A stretch of DNA of 45,983 bases from Puniceicoccus vermicola (GCF_014230055.1 NZ_JACHVA010000016.1:1-45983); one strand, 5' to 3'; counted from the stretch's first letter, positions 21,677 to 30,845 are shown. Made by a program: numbers and translations. The notes: generated by a model from the letters alone, not told the origin.

Positions 21677-21847
21677 TGGGTAAATCCCCCATACAAAATC
21701 TCCATATCCCTGTTCTTTGTTATTATCTCTTCTGAAACTGCGCTCATTTCGAAAATTATCTTGGACAGGGCTCGGATATTCGGGTTCTCCTCAAAAAGAG
21801 CAAAATCGTCGGCCGGTTTTCATTCTTTCCATTTTAACTTCAGATCC

Positions 21848-22807
21848 ATGTCCATCCTCCCTCTTCGCAACTTCTTCCTGATCAGTGTTCTCACTCTCAG
21901 CGGCTTTGCTTCTCTCCAAGCGATAGACATAACTCTCTACGACGGGACCGTCCTAGAGAATGCCGAGGTTAAGGGGGAAACCCCCGAGACGATCTACATC
22001 CAGTATGGAGATCAATATAAAGGCTTTGCCCGATCACTGGTCCCCGATCAGTATCTTGAACAGAATATTGAATGGAAGGAAACGGCCCCGGCTCCGAGCT
22101 CCTCGCCCAGTTCGACACCATTCGCTGCCTCCACCGGATCGGGTTCCTCAAGCAATGATCCGTTTGGCTCGTCCTTAGGCAGCCCGTCCGCTCCAAATTC
22201 CCAATCTCTGTCGACCCAAGATCTTTCCAATCCGTCCACAACGAAAGCCTCCTCCCCCTTCAGCGCTTCAACCCAAGCCGATGCGGGCTCGAATGAATCG
22301 CCCGAGCCATTTTCTAGTTTTCGCGATTCGATTGAGCAAATTTTCACCGCTCCCTCCCACGCACTAGAGAATCCTGAAATCCAATCGAGGATCGAAGATC
22401 TGAAGAGTAACGAAAAATTCAAATCCTACGCGATCATCGCAATCCTCGTCGCCGCCGCATCGTTTCTGGTCACCAGTCTAATCGTCGCCCTCCTCTACTG
22501 GCCGCTCACCGCTCTCTTTTCCGTTGATGACCGGGGATACGGGAAGTGCTTTCTTATCGTTTTCCTAGCGGGTCTCCTCGGCCTTGCCCCCTACGCCATC
22601 CCTTTCTTTACCGAGCTCGGCTCCTCTCCAATCATCGCCCTCGTAGCGGCCTCGTTCCTCATCGGGCCCATCATCGCCGCCCTCATCTACCGAGACACCC
22701 CTTTCCGTGGGTTCTTCTCCTACCTCACTCTCCAATTGATCTTTATTGGCCTCTCCATCGCCTCAGCCCTCGTCCTCCCTGCAGTCGCCCCGCAGATTAC
22801 CGGATAG
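21848..22807 (+). CDS. membrane protein of unknown function
   Basis: A 319-aa product from ATG 21848, chosen because a signal peptide (MSILPLRNFFLISVLTLSGFASLQA) starts there; the frame is open further upstream but without signal-like sequence. After the signal comes a short strand-rich domain (ITLYDGTVLENAEVKGETPETIYIQYG) like those in proteins handling surface or secretion tasks, then a Ser/Pro-rich stretch (about residues 80-150), and three or four hydrophobic helices in the last 130 residues (AIIAILVAAASFLVTSLIVALLYW and on). No family recognised. It is the first gene of the segment between the two MITE copies. Confidence 0.7.
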   Translation: MSILPLRNFFLISVLTLSGFASLQAIDITLYDGTVLENAEVKGETPETIYIQYGDQYKGFARSLVPDQYLEQNIEWKETAPAPSSSPSSTPFAASTGSGSSSNDPFGSSLGSPSAPNSQSLSTQDLSNPSTTKASSPFSASTQADAGSNESPEPFSSFRDSIEQIFTAPSHALENPEIQSRIEDLKSNEKFKSYAIIAILVAAASFLVTSLIVALLYWPLTALFSVDDRGYGKCFLIVFLAGLLGLAPYAIPFFTELGSSPIIALVAASFLIGPIIAALIYRDTPFRGFFSYLTLQLIFIGLSIASALVLPAVAPQITG

Positions 22808-22994
22808 GTGATCCGAATCCGGAGACCACAAATCGACCATCCCTCGACTCATGCCCGAAAAGGCGCGACTCGCTCCATAAAAGCACCCACTCCGAGGGAA
22901 AAATAAGAAGTTCACATTTTCGGGGATTTGCACTTTTGTCCCAGAATGCGCTCACCGGACCGCAAAAGGACCGCGTCCCGAGTGCTCTCTTCTC

Positions 22995-23594
22995 ATGCCG
23001 ACTCTTCAGGAACTTCTTGCCAACAACCGCGAATGGGCTCGCCAAACCCTCGAACGGGATCCCTCCTTTTTCGACAAACTGTCGTCCCAGCAGAATCCCG
23101 ATTACCTCTGGATCGGATGCTCAGACAGCCGGGTGCCGGCCAATCAGATCACCGGGCTCATGCCGGGCGAAGTCTTCGTGCATCGCAACATCGCCAACAT
23201 GGTGGTCCACACAGACCTGAACCTGCTTTCCGTCGTCCAGTTCGCCGTCGACATCCTCAAAGTGGAGCACATCATGGTCGTCGGTCACTACGACTGTGGG
23301 GGGATCAAGGCAGCCACCGATAAGTGTCCGCATGGGCTTATCGATAATTGGCTTCGTCATATTCAGGACGTCGAAGCCCTCCATTTGGAAGAACTCAATC
23401 AACTGGACGGCAGTAAACGCACAGATCGACTCTGCGAACTCAATGTCGTCGCCCAAGCTGAAAACCTCCGCCGAACGACCGTGATCCAAGATGCATGGCG
23501 ACGGGGCCAAAAGATTGAGATTCATGCTTGGATCTATAGCCTCAAAGATGGCCTTCTCAGCGCTCTTCAAGACATCATTAGCGGTCCCAAATAA
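22995..23594 (+). CDS. can: beta-class carbonic anhydrase
   Basis: A 199-aa enzyme interconverting carbon dioxide and bicarbonate. The zinc site is complete and falls at the same numbers as I recall for E. coli Can: Cys42 (IGCSDSR), Asp44, His98 and Cys101 (VVGHYDCGG). The VHRNIAN motif at 62-68 is also present. It is cytoplasmic, with no signal peptide. Its role is probably bicarbonate supply or pH balance. The sodium channel gene follows 330 bp downstream on the same strand. Confidence 0.96.
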   Translation: MPTLQELLANNREWARQTLERDPSFFDKLSSQQNPDYLWIGCSDSRVPANQITGLMPGEVFVHRNIANMVVHTDLNLLSVVQFAVDILKVEHIMVVGHYDCGGIKAATDKCPHGLIDNWLRHIQDVEALHLEELNQLDGSKRTDRLCELNVVAQAENLRRTTVIQDAWRRGQKIEIHAWIYSLKDGLLSALQDIISGPK

Positions 23595-23926
23595 GGAGAT
23601 TCTATTTCAGCGCCGTTTCTCCCGAAATGATCGAAGGCGCAGCCTTCTCTCCCCAAGAACAACACGTCCAAGCCATCTCCGGTATAGATTGTCTCCAATT
23701 TCTCTGGGGAAACCGGGCGCTCCCTTTCGGACGAGAGAATATCACCAAGACAAAGGAAAAGAACCTGACCAGCAGCTCCGCGCGTGAGGGTTCAAAAAGG
23801 AGCAACGCCGAGACTTCTTTAGGATCTCGAAACCTCTGTTTGGTAATACCGAATTTAGGCCCATATCCTGTACATTCTCCTTTTTCCGAGTCGCATCTTG
23901 AAAAGACATCATCACTTTGAAGCTTC
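23595..23926 (+). other. intergenic region with a solo MITE end
   Basis: 332 bp with no gene I would support. A short perfect hairpin (GAAGGC-gca-GCCTTC, about 23635-23650) follows the carbonic anhydrase gene without a T tract. At 23844-23859 is TAATACCGAATTTAGG, identical to the outer end of the 275-bp MITE copies; the rest of the element is missing. Confidence 0.65.
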
Positions 23927-24766
23927 ATGAGTGAAAACGATCTTGCACAGTTGCTCCACCGTCGCGGCGTCGCTACCTGGCGGTTTCACTTGGCCACCTG
24001 GGTCGAATCCAAGAGAGTACAGCGAGTCATCATTTCGCTGATCATTCTCAATGCGATCATCCTCGGATGCGAAACCAGCACCGCGATCATGGACAAGCTG
24101 GGATTCTGGTTGGTCCTCATCGACAAGGTCTGCTTGGCCTTTTTCACGATCGAGATCCTCCTCAAGCTCATCGCCTACCGCATGGACTTTTGGCGAAGTG
24201 GATGGAATGTATTCGACTTTCTGGTCGTCGGCATCGCCCTCATCCCGGCGGCCGGGGCGTGGAGTGTGCTCCGGGCCCTCCGGGTGCTCCGCATCATGCG
24301 GCTCTTGACGGTTGTTCCGTCCCTGCGCCGTGTCGTTGCCGCTTTTCTCCACTCGATTCCCGGTCTCATGGGAGTCGTCTCTGTGATGGCCATTTTCTTC
24401 TATGTCGGCGCAGTTCTCGCCACTCGTCTGTTCGGAGAACAATTCCCCGATTGGTTTGGCTCGCTCGGTGCCAGCCTCTATTCCCTTTTCCAGATCATGA
24501 CCCTCGAAAGCTGGTCCATGGGCATCGTTCGCCCCGTCATGGAAGTCTATCCGTGGGCATGGATGTTCTTCATCCCCTTCATCATGATCGCCACCTTCAC
24601 CATCTTGAATCTGTTCATCGGAATCATCGTCAGCACCATGCAAGAACTTTCGATGGAACCGGCCCCCAACAAAACCTCTTCGAAACCCAACAAAATCCTC
24701 GATCGCATTGAAGGAGACCTGGCCGAACTCAAACGACAACTGAGGGAACCCTCCGACCGTTCGTAA
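23927..24766 (+). CDS. bacterial voltage-gated sodium channel (BacNav)
   Basis: A 279-aa six-helix channel subunit that would assemble as a tetramer. S1 at about 33-52, S2 with FFTIEILLKLIAY, S3 with WNVFDFLVVG, and S4 with arginines every third residue (LRALRVLRIMRLL). The pore filter is TLESWS, Thr192-Ser197, the LESW filter of sodium-selective NaChBac-like channels. S6 ends in NLFIGIIVSTMQEL, followed by a C-terminal coiled coil (KILDRIEGDLAELKRQL) as in BacNav. Such channels are linked to motility and ion homeostasis in marine and alkaliphilic bacteria. It converges on an unknown membrane gene and an RCK potassium channel. Confidence 0.93.
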   Translation: MSENDLAQLLHRRGVATWRFHLATWVESKRVQRVIISLIILNAIILGCETSTAIMDKLGFWLVLIDKVCLAFFTIEILLKLIAYRMDFWRSGWNVFDFLVVGIALIPAAGAWSVLRALRVLRIMRLLTVVPSLRRVVAAFLHSIPGLMGVVSVMAIFFYVGAVLATRLFGEQFPDWFGSLGASLYSLFQIMTLESWSMGIVRPVMEVYPWAWMFFIPFIMIATFTILNLFIGIIVSTMQELSMEPAPNKTSSKPNKILDRIEGDLAELKRQLREPSDRS

Positions 24767-24811
24767 ACCGCCCCGGCTTGAAACCACCGATTTGTCGACG
24801 CGGTTTCTTCC

Positions 24812-25468
24812 TCAGTCCGGTTCGACCGTGTTCCTTTTCGAGGCTCGATGCCGTGCGATAATCCGACGAATCCCCCGCAACTCCAGAACGATAAAGAGCA
24901 GCCCCACTCCCCAGTAAAAAGCAAGCAGCCCCCAGACAATCCCGGGAATATCTCCTGAAAAGGAAATCACCGTATCCGTCTGATTCGGCCGAGTCATGCA
25001 GAACAGCAAAGCCACTTCTCCAAGACTCCAACTATCGGCCCCCACCTTTCCCATGATCCCCGGAACGAGGAAACCGAAGGGAGAAGGCCAAGCACAGGCT
25101 ACGGCTTCCAGGGTCAGAGGGACAACATGGTCAAGACGTCCCACCGTGTTCGCTGCCCCGATTCCAAATCCGGAGGCAACCGAACCGAATTCGAAAAGAA
25201 CCGGCCCCGTATCGACATCCATAAAGACATCGTCGGCCCCGATAGGATGTTCCGTAAACCCCACCGCCCAAGCGGTCTCTTTCCAGAAGTCCGGCTCATG
25301 AGCTTCATACCATGAAGCAGCCATCTCAGTATCCAATTCCGCAGCGAAGGTCAGGATCCCAGAGTTCCCACTTCCCCAGGGAGCCTGCAGGACCCAACCC
25401 TGACGCGAATCCATCTGAAATGCGGGCAGACCTTTGACCGAGACAGGGGACTTATTGAAGGTTTGCAT
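24812..25468 (-). CDS. membrane protein of unknown function, start uncertain
   Basis: From ATG 25468 the product is 218 aa: a soluble-looking, probably extracytoplasmic N-terminal part (WGSGNSGILTFAAELDTEMAASWYE, later GPVLFEFGSVASGFGIGAANT) and two or three hydrophobic helices (residues about 130-150 and 175-200, GIVWGLLAFYWGVGLLFIVLEL), ending in a basic tail. The frame stays open upstream of 25468 to a stop at 25571-25573, and that extra stretch reads like protein (YPSDILWAVAAIPRAGAL), so the gene may start at a rare codon such as CTG 25570 or have lost its beginning. The gene lies 8 bp or more after the RCK channel stop and is likely co-transcribed with it. Confidence 0.6.
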   Translation of the reverse strand: MQTFNKSPVSVKGLPAFQMDSRQGWVLQAPWGSGNSGILTFAAELDTEMAASWYEAHEPDFWKETAWAVGFTEHPIGADDVFMDVDTGPVLFEFGSVASGFGIGAANTVGRLDHVVPLTLEAVACAWPSPFGFLVPGIMGKVGADSWSLGEVALLFCMTRPNQTDTVISFSGDIPGIVWGLLAFYWGVGLLFIVLELRGIRRIIARHRASKRNTVEPD

Positions 25469-25578
25469 CAGGCTAGCCGCCAGATCCCGGTGATCTACTC
25501 CCTCAAGCGCTCCGGCTCGCGGGATCGCCGCAACGGCCCAGAGAATATCGGAGGGGTAGCACTCTTTCAGTCAGCGAC

Positions 25579-27282
25579 TTATCCAGCTCCAAACGCTTCA
25601 CTGAACCTCTCACGCTGGTCAGTGGTTCCGAGCATGAGGAGTTTGGTGCCGTCCTCCAGTATTTGGCCAGCAGAGGGGTTGGTTATCGTCTTCTCCTCGG
25701 TTTCCAAGGCAAGCACGACCATCCCCGTTTTCGCACCGATTCCGCTCTCAGCCAAACTCATCCCGACGATCACCGGAGGTACGTCTACCGGGAATACCTC
25801 GACCCCCTCTCCCAGCATCACGGGTTCACGGCCGGCGAGATAGGCCGTGATGAATTCGCATCCGAGCGAGGCGTAGCTGAGAACAAAGTCTGCTCCAGCC
25901 CGGTAGATCGCATCGATATTACGCTCGCGAGTAATCCGGCTGACAATTCCCAGCTCGGGTCGGAGCCGACGGAAATACACGGCGAGATGAATATTCTGAG
26001 CATCATCGTTGGTGGTCAGGGCGACGCCGCCAACGGAATCGATCCCCGCCCTCTCCAGCGTTTTCAGGTCGGCCGCATTGCCGATAAAAACTTCGTCGCA
26101 AAACGGCTCGAGCTCTCCGCGAAGGTCTGGGTTGCGATCAAGAATCCGAACCCGCACCCCCCGCTCTTTCAGAGTCTGCGCGGTTGAACGACCGACCTTT
26201 CCCCCTCCCACGACGAGAACCTCGTGCGGCATCCCTGTTCCTCCGCCCAGCAAAACGTTGAGCTTTTCGATTTGCTCCTCCCGCCCGACGGCCACCGGGA
26301 CACAAGTCTTGCCCAGTGGGCGGTTCGGGTCGACGGCGCGAAAACGGCCGCCCTCCCAGACTCCGATCACATTCACACCCGTTTTCTCCCGTAGCCCTGC
26401 TTCCCGGAGAAGCGCTCCCTCGAGGGGGGTGTCGTGAACCAGAAACTCGGCAATGACCAGATCCTTGAATCTTCCGACCTCCTGCGCTTTCCCGACTCCC
26501 GAACTGACTCGATTGGCCAAGTGTTCCCCGAGTCGCGTTTTCAGCGGGAGGGGAAAGGTCGCGCCACTCAGGGAAAAAATGTCGATCGAGTCATCCTCCT
26601 CCGCGAGAGCGATAATCGGCAAAGTGGCATGAAGGGAGCGGACAGTGAGGAGGATGTTGGTATTGACCGGATCCTCCGCGTTGGCGAGGAGAAGCCGAGC
26701 TGAGCTCAGGTTGACCGACCGATAGGTGTCCGGATCATCGACGCTCCCAAGAATCACATTCAGGCCTTCCTCCCGCATGCGCGTCGCTTCTTCCGGATCT
26801 TCTTCCAGCAGACAGTAGGGAATGTTCCCCAGAGCAAACTTGCGGATCAGCCCGTTTGTGATCCAGTCACGACGGGCAATGATGACGTGGCCACTCACAG
26901 AATCGGCCAATGCCCGGGGAACCGCAGCCCGGATCTGCGCCTCCAGCCACGGCGCATAAAAATACCGGATGAAGGCAAAGGGCAGCATGATCAGGAGGAG
27001 GATCACCCCCGAGCCGAGAACTACGATGCTGAAAAAGCGCCCGAGATCGCTCTCAAAGGTAATGTCTCCGAAACCGAGGGTGCTCATCACCGTGAGCGTC
27101 CAGTACAATCCGGTCATCCACGAATGGTCCTGGCCCTCGTAGACCATCACGAGATGGAAGAGGAACGAGTAAAGGATGATAATCCCCACTAAAAAGATCA
27201 GGTAGGTTCTCAGGGCGTCGAGATTTCGACGAGCCTGACGATCTTTGAGGAAATAGGAGAACTGGGAGACGAGAAACTTCAT
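25579..27282 (-). CDS. potassium channel with two RCK (TrkA) domains
   Basis: A 567-aa two-helix potassium channel subunit. TM1 at about 25-47, pore with selectivity filter TLGFGD at residues 68-73, TM2 at about 85-110, then two tandem RCK units. RCK1 (from about 130) has a degenerate nucleotide motif (HVIIARRDWITNG) while RCK2 has a proper Rossmann turn (VLVVGGGKVGRS) and a second TrkA-C lobe at the end (EVFPVDVPPVIVGMSLAES). This is the GsuK/MthK-like plan, gated by nucleotides or ions at the cytoplasmic ring. It is not a voltage-sensor type: no S1-S4 is seen. Confidence 0.92.
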   Translation of the reverse strand: MKFLVSQFSYFLKDRQARRNLDALRTYLIFLVGIIILYSFLFHLVMVYEGQDHSWMTGLYWTLTVMSTLGFGDITFESDLGRFFSIVVLGSGVILLLIMLPFAFIRYFYAPWLEAQIRAAVPRALADSVSGHVIIARRDWITNGLIRKFALGNIPYCLLEEDPEEATRMREEGLNVILGSVDDPDTYRSVNLSSARLLLANAEDPVNTNILLTVRSLHATLPIIALAEEDDSIDIFSLSGATFPLPLKTRLGEHLANRVSSGVGKAQEVGRFKDLVIAEFLVHDTPLEGALLREAGLREKTGVNVIGVWEGGRFRAVDPNRPLGKTCVPVAVGREEQIEKLNVLLGGGTGMPHEVLVVGGGKVGRSTAQTLKERGVRVRILDRNPDLRGELEPFCDEVFIGNAADLKTLERAGIDSVGGVALTTNDDAQNIHLAVYFRRLRPELGIVSRITRERNIDAIYRAGADFVLSYASLGCEFITAYLAGREPVMLGEGVEVFPVDVPPVIVGMSLAESGIGAKTGMVVLALETEEKTITNPSAGQILEDGTKLLMLGTTDQRERFSEAFGAG

Positions 27283-27326
27283 GATTACAAGCCACGCTCT
27301 CGAAGCGGAGAGGCAATGAGGGAAAG

Positions 27327-27601
27327 TAATACCGAATTTAGGAAGTTTTGATAGTTATGGCGGGATGGGAAATAAGTCTGAGCGAGGCGGCCCAATTGGA
27401 GGCGGGTCTGCGACCCGTGCCATTTGGGCTAACGCTGCTCAGGCTCATTTCCCGCCCGTCCCAGGGGGATGCGCCCAGAATCGAAGGTCGCGGCGTTGCA
27501 GGGATCGGAGCGGATCTCGATACGAATCCGATCCCTGCCCCTTGCGCTGCTTCGATTCTGCGCTGCACCATAACGGTCAAAACTTACTAAATTTGGTATA
27601 A
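27327..27601 (-). mobile_element. 275-bp MITE-like element, copy 2 (inverted)
   Basis: Same length and sequence plan as the copy at 21314-21588 but in the opposite orientation, with scattered single-base differences (for example AAATTTGGTATAA at its right end). Both internal stem-loops are preserved. It stands between the RCK channel gene (start 27282) and the secreted repeat protein at 27762, inside their divergent upstream region. Confidence 0.85.
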
Positions 27602-27761
27602 GAAAGCCCCACCTTGATGAATCCCCCTGAGCACCGCGATCCGAAATTCGCAACTTTCCCACGGCTTTGGCCCTCCATTTTTGAAAATCCTGCAAAACAC
27701 GACCTCCCCCAACCGGCACTCCGATGTTTCTTGTCAGATCGTTTTTTCGGGGCTAGATACA

Positions 27762-28301
27762 ATGCACTCCTCTATGCGGCTCACAACACTCGCCATCTTT
27801 CTCTTCTGCACCTTGAACCTCTTCGCCAATGACGAATGGTTGACGGAGCCTCCTATCTTTGACGCCGAATACTATTCCGAGACCCATGAGGACTTGGCCC
27901 GGGCTTTCCGCGGAGACCAGAAGGAATTGAAAAAACACTGGCTGCGATTCGGCATTGAGGAAGGTCGAGCCAGCTCTCCCGTCATGAACGTCGAGTGGTA
28001 TGTCGCCACGAATCCAGACCTGCAGGCCGCCTTCGGTGAGAACAACTACCGCGACGCGCTGAAACACTGGATCGACTATGGAATGGCCGAAGGCCGCGCC
28101 GCCTCACCCGATTTCGATCCTCGCTGGTACATTCAGCAATATCCCGACGTCGCCGCCGCCTTCGGCGCCATGAATTACAAGAGTGCGGTTATGCATTATC
28201 TTGAGTACGGGCAAAAGGAAGGACGCTACGGAGCCCCTCCTCCCATGATGCGGAAGGAAAATAACTTCGACTTTCCCGAAGACAACGGCCCACCCTTTTG
28301 A
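27762..28301 (+). CDS. secreted protein with three 42-residue repeats
   Basis: A 179-aa product from ATG 27762 (ATG 27774 is equally possible) with a signal peptide ending LNLFA. The body is three tandem repeats at about residues 33-73, 74-115 and 116-157. Each has an aromatic start (FDAEYY, NVEWYV, FDPRWY), a central P-D-(L/V)-A-AF element and a close of the form HW/HY...G-EGR-(A/Y)-(S/G)-(S/A)P. The repeats resemble the short 'YL..NPDV...HY..G..EGR' units found in various secreted bacterial proteins. The function is unknown; a cell-surface binding role is a guess. The tail is acidic and Pro-rich. Confidence 0.72.
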   Translation: MHSSMRLTTLAIFLFCTLNLFANDEWLTEPPIFDAEYYSETHEDLARAFRGDQKELKKHWLRFGIEEGRASSPVMNVEWYVATNPDLQAAFGENNYRDALKHWIDYGMAEGRAASPDFDPRWYIQQYPDVAAAFGAMNYKSAVMHYLEYGQKEGRYGAPPPMMRKENNFDFPEDNGPPF

Positions 28302-28314
28302 TCAGGGAATGGGT

Positions 28315-28865
28315 TGAAACGGTGGGCATGGCCTTCATGTTTTGCCCGCAGCAGTTGATGAGCTCGTTCAAATCTCCTTGAGACAACATCGCGCGGAAGT
28401 CTTAGCCGAACACATCCTGGAGGGCGCTCAAGCAACCCTCTCACGGTGGGGCATGGCCTTCAGCCTTGCCCGCGGCGAGAGCTGGCCGTTCCAAATATCC
28501 GTGAGACAACATCGCGCGGAAGGTCTCAACCGGACACCATCCAGGAGGGCGCTCAAGCAACCCTCCTACTGTGGGGCATGGCTTTCAGCCTTGCCCGCGG
28601 CGAGAGCTGGCCGTTCCAAATATCCGTTAGACAACATCGCGCTGAGTCTCAACCGAACTCCATCCAGGAGGGCGCTTAAGCAACCCTCCCACTGTGGGGC
28701 ATGGCTTCCAGCCTTGCCCGCGGCGAGAACTGGCCATTCCGAATATCCGTAAGACAACATCGCGCGGAAGGTCTCAACCGGACCCCATCCAGGAAGGCGC
28801 TTAAGCAACCCTCCCACTGTGGGGCATGGCCTTCAGCCTTGCCCACGGCGGGACGGCATCAGCCA
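28315..28865. repeat. 125-bp tandem repeat, about 4.3 copies
   Basis: The anchor GGGCATGG occurs at about 28325, 28450, 28575, 28698 and 28823, a period of 125, 125, 123 and 125 bp. Each unit holds two possible hairpins: GGAGGG-N11-CCCTCC and GGGCA-N13-TGCCC. Between units only a few percent of bases differ except in the first, which is more diverged. It fills the gap between the secreted repeat protein and the convergent DUF2062 gene. I see no credible coding in it. Confidence 0.85.
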
Positions 28866-28871
28866 AATCCT

Positions 28872-29555
28872 CTACGAATCGTTCCGGCCGGAATTGCGAT
28901 CCCGACGCAGAGCTTCGGCGGCCACCTTATTGTAGGAGGGGACGTAGCGGTTGAGGACGATTCGGTAAATACAACAGGAAATGAAGCCAGCCAACAAACC
29001 GAGGATCAGCCCTCCGAGGAAGGTTCCTCCGACCAGTCGACCCAGCAATTCCGAGACTACGCTGGAGCCCGATTCACGGGTGCGCTCGATGATAAAATCC
29101 AGGGTTTGGCGAAAGGAAAAATTCTGATCAGAGGCTTCGGAAATCAATACTCCGAAACGAATGGGGGATTCGCCGAAAATCAGATTCAGGAAAAAATTTC
29201 CGACCTGATAATTCAAATACCACAGAGGAAGGACCGTGATCGGATTCGAAACCATCTGCAGAGCGATCATGATCATGAGATTCGCCCGAAATCCCAGAGC
29301 CAACAGAAAGGCCAAGACGAGTTGCAGTCCATAGAGCGGCAACAAGGTCAGCACCCACCCGACATAGAAAGCCGGGACGACGGCATTGCGCCGAAATGAC
29401 CAGAGAAAATCCTTCTTGCGGGCCGTTCCCGCAAACCAGTTCAAGACGGGATATCGATGGATGTTCGCCCTCCGGGGGAGAGGCCGCAAGAGCTTCTTCA
29501 CCCGCCGGATGCGGGAAAATCGCTTCTCCCGAAGCTGGTCTTCTTCCTTCGTCAT
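28872..29555 (-). CDS. DUF2062 family membrane protein
   Basis: A 227-aa protein with a basic cytoplasmic N-terminus (RFSRIRRVKKLLRPLPRR) and three hydrophobic segments. The conserved DUF2062 core is visible: a Gly/Leu-rich helix (YGLQLVLAFLLALGFRANLM), then the motif NPITVLPLWYLNYQVG. A last helix at about residues 190-215 ends the domain. The biochemical role of the family is not established. It is the last gene of the minus-strand run rodA-rng-glycerate kinase-DUF2062, 29 bp from the preceding gene. Confidence 0.85.
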   Translation of the reverse strand: MTKEEDQLREKRFSRIRRVKKLLRPLPRRANIHRYPVLNWFAGTARKKDFLWSFRRNAVVPAFYVGWVLTLLPLYGLQLVLAFLLALGFRANLMIMIALQMVSNPITVLPLWYLNYQVGNFFLNLIFGESPIRFGVLISEASDQNFSFRQTLDFIIERTRESGSSVVSELLGRLVGGTFLGGLILGLLAGFISCCIYRIVLNRYVPSYNKVAAEALRRDRNSGRNDS

Positions 29556-29584
29556 TATAAGTTATCCCGGCGATCTGGATCGCT

Positions 29585-30781
29585 CTACCAGCCCCGAGAT
29601 TTCCTTTCAGCCGCCCAACCGGAGACTTCCTCTGCCAGACGCTCTTCTGTCCGGCTCAGAGATTCTTCCAACGACCATTCTGGACGAGATAAGGCGATGC
29701 ATGTGCATTCACCCAACTCTCCCGCCAAAGACTCGGGAACCCCTTCTTCAATCGCGCCGGCGAAAGCCGCGACTTTCGCACCCTGCTTCACGGCATCACG
29801 CAGAAGAGCCACCGGCCCTTTGCCAGAAAGAGATCCCTGATCGAGGCGACCTTCACCCGTGACGACCCAATCGGCCGCGGCGAGCTTTTCTGCCAGCTCC
29901 ATCCAGTCCGAGACGAGGGCAAACCCCGGCTCCACCCGCACTTCAGCCAAAGCTGAGAGGCCAAACGAAATTCCTCCCGCAGCTCCCATCCCTGGCTTCG
30001 AAGCATCGGGCGAGGCTGAACTTTCATCGAAAGGCGAAGCCGAAGCGATCAAGACCGCCATGCGCTCAAAAACCGCTTCCATCTTTTCAACATCGTTCAG
30101 GCCTTTCTGTGGCCCGAAAACTCGCGTCGCTCCGGATTCTCCCAGCAAGGGACTCTGCACATCGGAGGCGATGACAATGGGAGGCAGTGGTTCAGCGGCC
30201 TCATACTCCACCGACTCCACGAGATCAAATCGATCCGGGCGCAAGTCGACCAACGCCTGCCCCTCAGCGTCGAGAAACCGAACGCCCAACGCCTCCAGCA
30301 CTCCGACGCCGCAATCGTTGGTCGCACTGCCTCCCACCCCGAGAAGGATGAGATCCGCGCCCTCTTCGACCGCTTTCTGAATGAGCTCGCCAGTTCCACG
30401 CGAAGTCGTTTTCCAAGGATCGCGCTCCTCCATCGACAAGATCGGGAGCCCGCTGGCCGAGGCCATCTCGATGATCGCCACCCGCTGCCCTTCGACACAA
30501 CCGATACGGGCGCGCGCCTCCAACGGAAGCTCTTCCGCATCGACCCAGCCGATCGGCGCCCGGAGTGGACGGCCCAGCGGATCCGCGACTGCATATTCCT
30601 CCAGCGCGCCGTTGCGCGCCTCGGTGAGAATCGGACAAAACCCTTCGCCGCCGTCCGTCAGCGGCGCCTCGGAGATCGAGATCTCCGGGCACTCCGACTG
30701 GACGGCGTCCGCGGCGATTCGGCAGGCCTCCCCGGCCGTCAAGGCCCCCTTGAATTTGTCGAATGCCAACAGAATGTTCAT
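29585..30781 (-). CDS. glxK: glycerate kinase (GlxK/GarK family)
   Basis: A 398-aa kinase that phosphorylates glycerate with ATP, feeding glyoxylate or sugar-acid breakdown into glycolysis. Family landmarks: the N-terminal LLAFDKFKGAL, DGGEGF at about 43-48, GVGGSATNDCGVG at about 148-160, and the C-terminal VVTGEGRLDQGSLSGKGP with KQGAKVAAFAG. Length is slightly above the usual ~380, owing to a tail. It sits between rng and the DUF2062 gene with gaps of 64 and 29 bp. Which carbon of glycerate is phosphorylated cannot be told from sequence alone. Confidence 0.92.
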   Translation of the reverse strand: MNILLAFDKFKGALTAGEACRIAADAVQSECPEISISEAPLTDGGEGFCPILTEARNGALEEYAVADPLGRPLRAPIGWVDAEELPLEARARIGCVEGQRVAIIEMASASGLPILSMEERDPWKTTSRGTGELIQKAVEEGADLILLGVGGSATNDCGVGVLEALGVRFLDAEGQALVDLRPDRFDLVESVEYEAAEPLPPIVIASDVQSPLLGESGATRVFGPQKGLNDVEKMEAVFERMAVLIASASPFDESSASPDASKPGMGAAGGISFGLSALAEVRVEPGFALVSDWMELAEKLAAADWVVTGEGRLDQGSLSGKGPVALLRDAVKQGAKVAAFAGAIEEGVPESLAGELGECTCIALSRPEWSLEESLSRTEERLAEEVSGWAAERKSRGW

Positions 30782-30845
30782 AAGAGGATCCTTTCGCTAC
30801 CGGGATTGATGATGAATCAATTCACGGGAAGAGGACGAGTGACAC

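Noticed and set aside
23627-23920. 97-aa frame between carbonic anhydrase and sodium channel
   Set aside because: No ribosome site, no signal or domain, and it runs through the solo MITE end.
28342-28752. 136-aa frame inside the 125-bp repeats
   Set aside because: The frame is produced by the tandem DNA repeat, and all frames through it look alike in quality.
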